Part shown: one piece after another, positions 61,739-64,000 of the stretch
Position numbering within the stretch: position 1 is the stretch's first letter
Layout: every line of letters starts with the position of its first letter
Translations under genes and position numbers: made by a program
NCBI GenBank assembly: GCA_028871345.1
Contig: JAGWNK010000006.1
Span: 1-64,000 of the forward strand
DNA: 64,000 nt
DNA from: Alphaproteobacteria bacterium
GTDB taxonomy: Bacteria > Pseudomonadota > Alphaproteobacteria > Micropepsales > Micropepsaceae
Reading direction: 5' to 3'
Notes under the pieces: generated by a model
What the model was told of the DNA's origin: nothing
The model's input: only the letters and a program-made list of their open reading frames with translations
The model's database searches: none

Positions 61739-63055
61739 TCATGGCGGCCTGCCCTTCAGCGCATTGTGGATGCAGAACGGCACGATCTTGCCGTCGCCCG
61801 CCGACACCCCGGTGCAGCATTTCCTGACGCGCTCGAAATCGAAGGTGCCGGCATCCATGAAATTCTTCACCACGAGGCGCACGATCTTCATGTCCTCGTG
61901 ACAGGAGCCGCCGCCTTCGGCGAAGGCTTGCAGCTTCTCGAGCATGAATGAGCCGCCGAGCAGGCGGCCGATGAAGCAGTCGCAGGCGTCCTTGCGCAGG
62001 TAGTCGAGGATGGACTTGTCGAAGGCGATGCGGTTGGCGATCTTGTCCTTGCACTGGGCGAGATCGACATGCGCCCCCAGCGAGTAGACCTTGTCGCCCT
62101 GGCAGAACAGGAAGCCCAGCGAGGTGCAGTTTTCGTGCGAACAGGGCAGCGGAACGATGTCTTCGTAGGCAGCCATCCCGCTCGAGGCGATCGCCAGCAG
62201 GATGTCTTCCTGCAGCACCGTGGCAATGTCGCAGCCGGCGGCACTGCCCACCTTCGTCAGCCGCTGGAAGGTGATGCCCGAGATGTGGCGCGTCTTGACT
62301 GCCAGCGCCAGGATGGCGGGGATCTGGGCGAGATTGCCCTCATAGACCGTGACGGCGAGGCAGATTTTGATCTCCGCCGCGTTCAGCTTCTCGATGATCT
62401 CGCGCTTTGCCGCCACCAGGCGTCGCCCTCGCAACCTCTCGCTGACGTCATCGTCGAAACCGTCGAACTGCAGGTAGATTTCGATGCGGTCCCGGTGGGC
62501 GCGGATCTTCTCGAACACCGCATCGTCGCGCAGCAGCGCCAGGCCGTTGGTATTGACGAGGATGCGCCCGATGTCGTGCTTGAGCGCCTCGTCGACGAGA
62601 TCGCAGAATGCAGGATGCAGCAGGCATTCGCCGCCCGAGATCTGCAGAACTTCGAGCTTGCCGCCTTCCACCTTGAGCAGTGCCGCCAGCCGCGCCCGGA
62701 ATTCGTCGAGGGAGATATGGTTCTTGCCCTTGTCGCCGAAATAGCAGATCGGGCAGGCGAGGTCGCAACAATCCGTCACCTCGATCAGTCCCGTGCAGAC
62801 GTGCTGAGTGTGGGCGTCGCACCAGCCGCAATCTTCGCCGCAGCGGCCGTGGTAGGTCGTGATCGGCACGAAGGCCTTGCCGGGCAGGTCGAAGGTCTTG
62901 TCGAAGAAGCGCTTCGCGTCCTTGGCGACCTGCACCGTCGAGCGGCCATGTGCGGCGCAGGTCTTCTCCAGAAAGACGTCCTTGCCTTTGATGATCTTGC
63001 GGGCCGGAACCGCCTCCAGGCAGACGGGACAGAGGGACTCGGTTTCCGGCTTCAT
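61739..63055 (-). CDS. Radical SAM protein of the COG1964 (Tes/MJ0619-like) group
   Basis: 438 aa. An N-terminal CPVC (9-12) with CAAHGR (33-38) suggests a zinc-ribbon-like site; CGEDCGWCDAHTQHVC (72-87) is the auxiliary cluster region; the SAM-cleaving Cys triad is Cys97, Cys101, Cys104 in DCCDLACPICYF; more cysteines follow, ending KCCTGVSAGDGKIVPFCIHN. This layout is that of COG1964 proteins, whose archaeal member MJ0619 (Tes) joins lipid tails. In bacteria the chemistry is mostly unknown. First gene of the four-gene cluster. Confidence 0.8.
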   Translation of the reverse strand: MKPETESLCPVCLEAVPARKIIKGKDVFLEKTCAAHGRSTVQVAKDAKRFFDKTFDLPGKAFVPITTYHGRCGEDCGWCDAHTQHVCTGLIEVTDCCDLACPICYFGDKGKNHISLDEFRARLAALLKVEGGKLEVLQISGGECLLHPAFCDLVDEALKHDIGRILVNTNGLALLRDDAVFEKIRAHRDRIEIYLQFDGFDDDVSERLRGRRLVAAKREIIEKLNAAEIKICLAVTVYEGNLAQIPAILALAVKTRHISGITFQRLTKVGSAAGCDIATVLQEDILLAIASSGMAAYEDIVPLPCSHENCTSLGFLFCQGDKVYSLGAHVDLAQCKDKIANRIAFDKSILDYLRKDACDCFIGRLLGGSFMLEKLQAFAEGGGSCHEDMKIVRLVVKNFMDAGTFDFERVRKCCTGVSAGDGKIVPFCIHNALKGRPP

Positions 63056-63259
63056 GTCGCGCGCCCTGGGCCGCGGACAACCCTGGAGCGAATGCGGCGC
63101 CCTGGAAATGTGGCGCAGGGAAGCGGGTGGCCCGACCGTCGGGGCCTTCGGAACTCAAGCGACTGATTTCATTGGCCTGCCGACACCGAGGTGCCGCCGG
63201 CCTCGCACCTGGGCTAGCATGGCGTGCCGGAATTTTGGTCCATTCGCGTTCAACGCCGC

Positions 63260-64000
63260 ATGCGCATCTTGCTGATCGCTCTTGTTCTGCTGGCCGTGCC
63301 GGCCCACGCCTCCCACACGCGCACGCTGACCATAGACGGGCGCACGCGCACCTTTCACGTCTACCGTCCCGCAGCGCGCGGACCGGCCAGGCCCTTGGCG
63401 CTCGTGGTCGTGCTGCACGGCGGCTTCGGTTCGGGCGCTCAGGCGGAACACGCGTATCACTGGGACGAGGAGGCCGATCGCGACGGGTTCGTCATCGCTT
63501 ATCCCGACGGATTCCGCCGCAGCTGGAATGCGGGCGGGATCTGTTGCGGCCCCGCCAACAGCGACAAGGTCGACGATCTCGCGTTTCTTACCGCCCTCAT
63601 CGGCGACCTCGAGAAGACGGAAGGCATCGATGCCAAACGCGTCTATCTCGCCGGCATGTCGAACGGCGCCGCCATGGCCTACTGGTACGCCTGCAACGGA
63701 CCGCTTCCCATCGCCGCCGTCGGTTCCGTCTCGGGCAGCCTTGCCGCGCCCTGTGGCAAGGCGCACGCCGTCTCGGTGATGGAAATCCACGGAACCGACG
63801 ATGCCAACATTCCGCTGGCCGGCGGCCATGGCCGCAAGGCGGCAACCAAGGTTCAATGGCTGGCGGTGGCGCGCACCCTGGATATCTTCCGCAAGGCCGA
63901 CCACTGCGCGCCGGCCGTGAGCCACGTTTCCGCAGCGGTGACGACCACGGCATCGTTGTGCGAAGGCGGCCGGCAGGTCAGCCTGATCACGATTGCGGGC
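63260..64000 (+). CDS. Secreted PHB-depolymerase/LpqC-like esterase, cut by window end
   Basis: Read from ATG 63260 with no stop to base 64000 (247 codons so far). A signal peptide (MRILLIALVLLAVPAHA) is followed by an alpha/beta-hydrolase domain: LALVVVLHGGFGSGAQAEHA with the oxyanion loop, the nucleophile elbow AGMSNGAAMAYWYAC, paired cysteines (GGICCGPANSDKVDDLAFLT), and the Asp region VMEIHGTDDANIPLAGG. The catalytic His should lie past the window end. Typical of the PHB depolymerase/feruloyl esterase family (PF10503). Confidence 0.85.
   Translation, partial: MRILLIALVLLAVPAHASHTRTLTIDGRTRTFHVYRPAARGPARPLALVVVLHGGFGSGAQAEHAYHWDEEADRDGFVIAYPDGFRRSWNAGGICCGPANSDKVDDLAFLTALIGDLEKTEGIDAKRVYLAGMSNGAAMAYWYACNGPLPIAAVGSVSGSLAAPCGKAHAVSVMEIHGTDDANIPLAGGHGRKAATKVQWLAVARTLDIFRKADHCAPAVSHVSAAVTTTASLCEGGRQVSLITIAG

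Overview
The window is a GC-rich chromosomal segment of a free-living, flagellated alphaproteobacterium. The evidence is the combination of CtrA, CckA, RcdA (DUF1465), SciP (DUF1153) and a TrcR-type DUF1013 protein with a Caulobacter-like flagellar gene set that includes FlbD, and an alphaproteobacterial elongator tRNA-Met. The genus cannot be fixed by eye; a caulobacter- or Rhizomicrobium-like lineage is a guess. No rRNA, CRISPR array, prophage or intact transposase was seen.

Layout. 1-2678: end of a repeat element, a cytochrome b561, a DUF805 membrane protein and poorly coding spacer. 2679-9785: cckA, a block of nested hairpins, then flhB-fliR-fliQ-fliE-flgC-flgB (minus strand) divergent from fliO-fliP (plus strand); the gap between them carries two perfect TTAA-N7-TTAA CtrA boxes, and a third lies in front of cckA. 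9799-14401: DoxX-like protein, unknown 92-aa protein, arsR-arsC-acr3 operon, AprI-type inhibitor, DmeF-like CDF efflux pump. 14761-23339: housekeeping genes (rpsU, def, coq9, purE-purK, a DgcB-like diguanylate cyclase, two YdcH/DUF465 proteins around ubiX, a Tet-like MFS pump, an acyl-CoA ligase with an unusual basic N-terminus). 23457-31237: membrane proteins, a second MFS pump that ends inside a 272-bp terminal-inverted-repeat element, two paralogous secreted proteins, a VOC gene broken by an in-frame TAG followed by ArsR- and SRPBCC-type genes, TrcR, a double TonB-C lipoprotein, quinone oxidoreductase and DUF1192. 31401-37974: rcdA, rpmE, ABC exporter, paraoxonase-like protein, esterase, Kdo hydroxylase, ctrA. 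38227-58422: second flagellar region: fliI-fliJ; fliF-fliG-fliH-fliN-flbD-flhA-flhF-flhG; sciP; fliK-flgD-flgE; and flgK-flgL behind a textbook sigma-54 promoter. 58463-64000: mnmA, tRNA-Met, a four-gene minus-strand cluster (radical SAM, small membrane protein, Lgt-like, ICMT-like) that looks like an undescribed lipid- or lipoprotein-modifying system, and a truncated PHB-depolymerase-like esterase.

How the parts fit. The phosphorelay kinase (cckA), its output regulator (ctrA), the proteolytic adaptor for that regulator (rcdA), its antagonist (sciP) and many of its expected flagellar targets lie within about 50 kb. CtrA boxes in front of cckA, ctrA and the early flagellar operons, and a sigma-54 promoter in front of flgK, suggest the usual cascade: CtrA turns on early genes (export apparatus, MS ring, FlbD), and FlbD with sigma-54 turns on hook-associated genes. 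Genes for fliM, fliL, the rod, P/L rings, motor and flagellins are not in the window.
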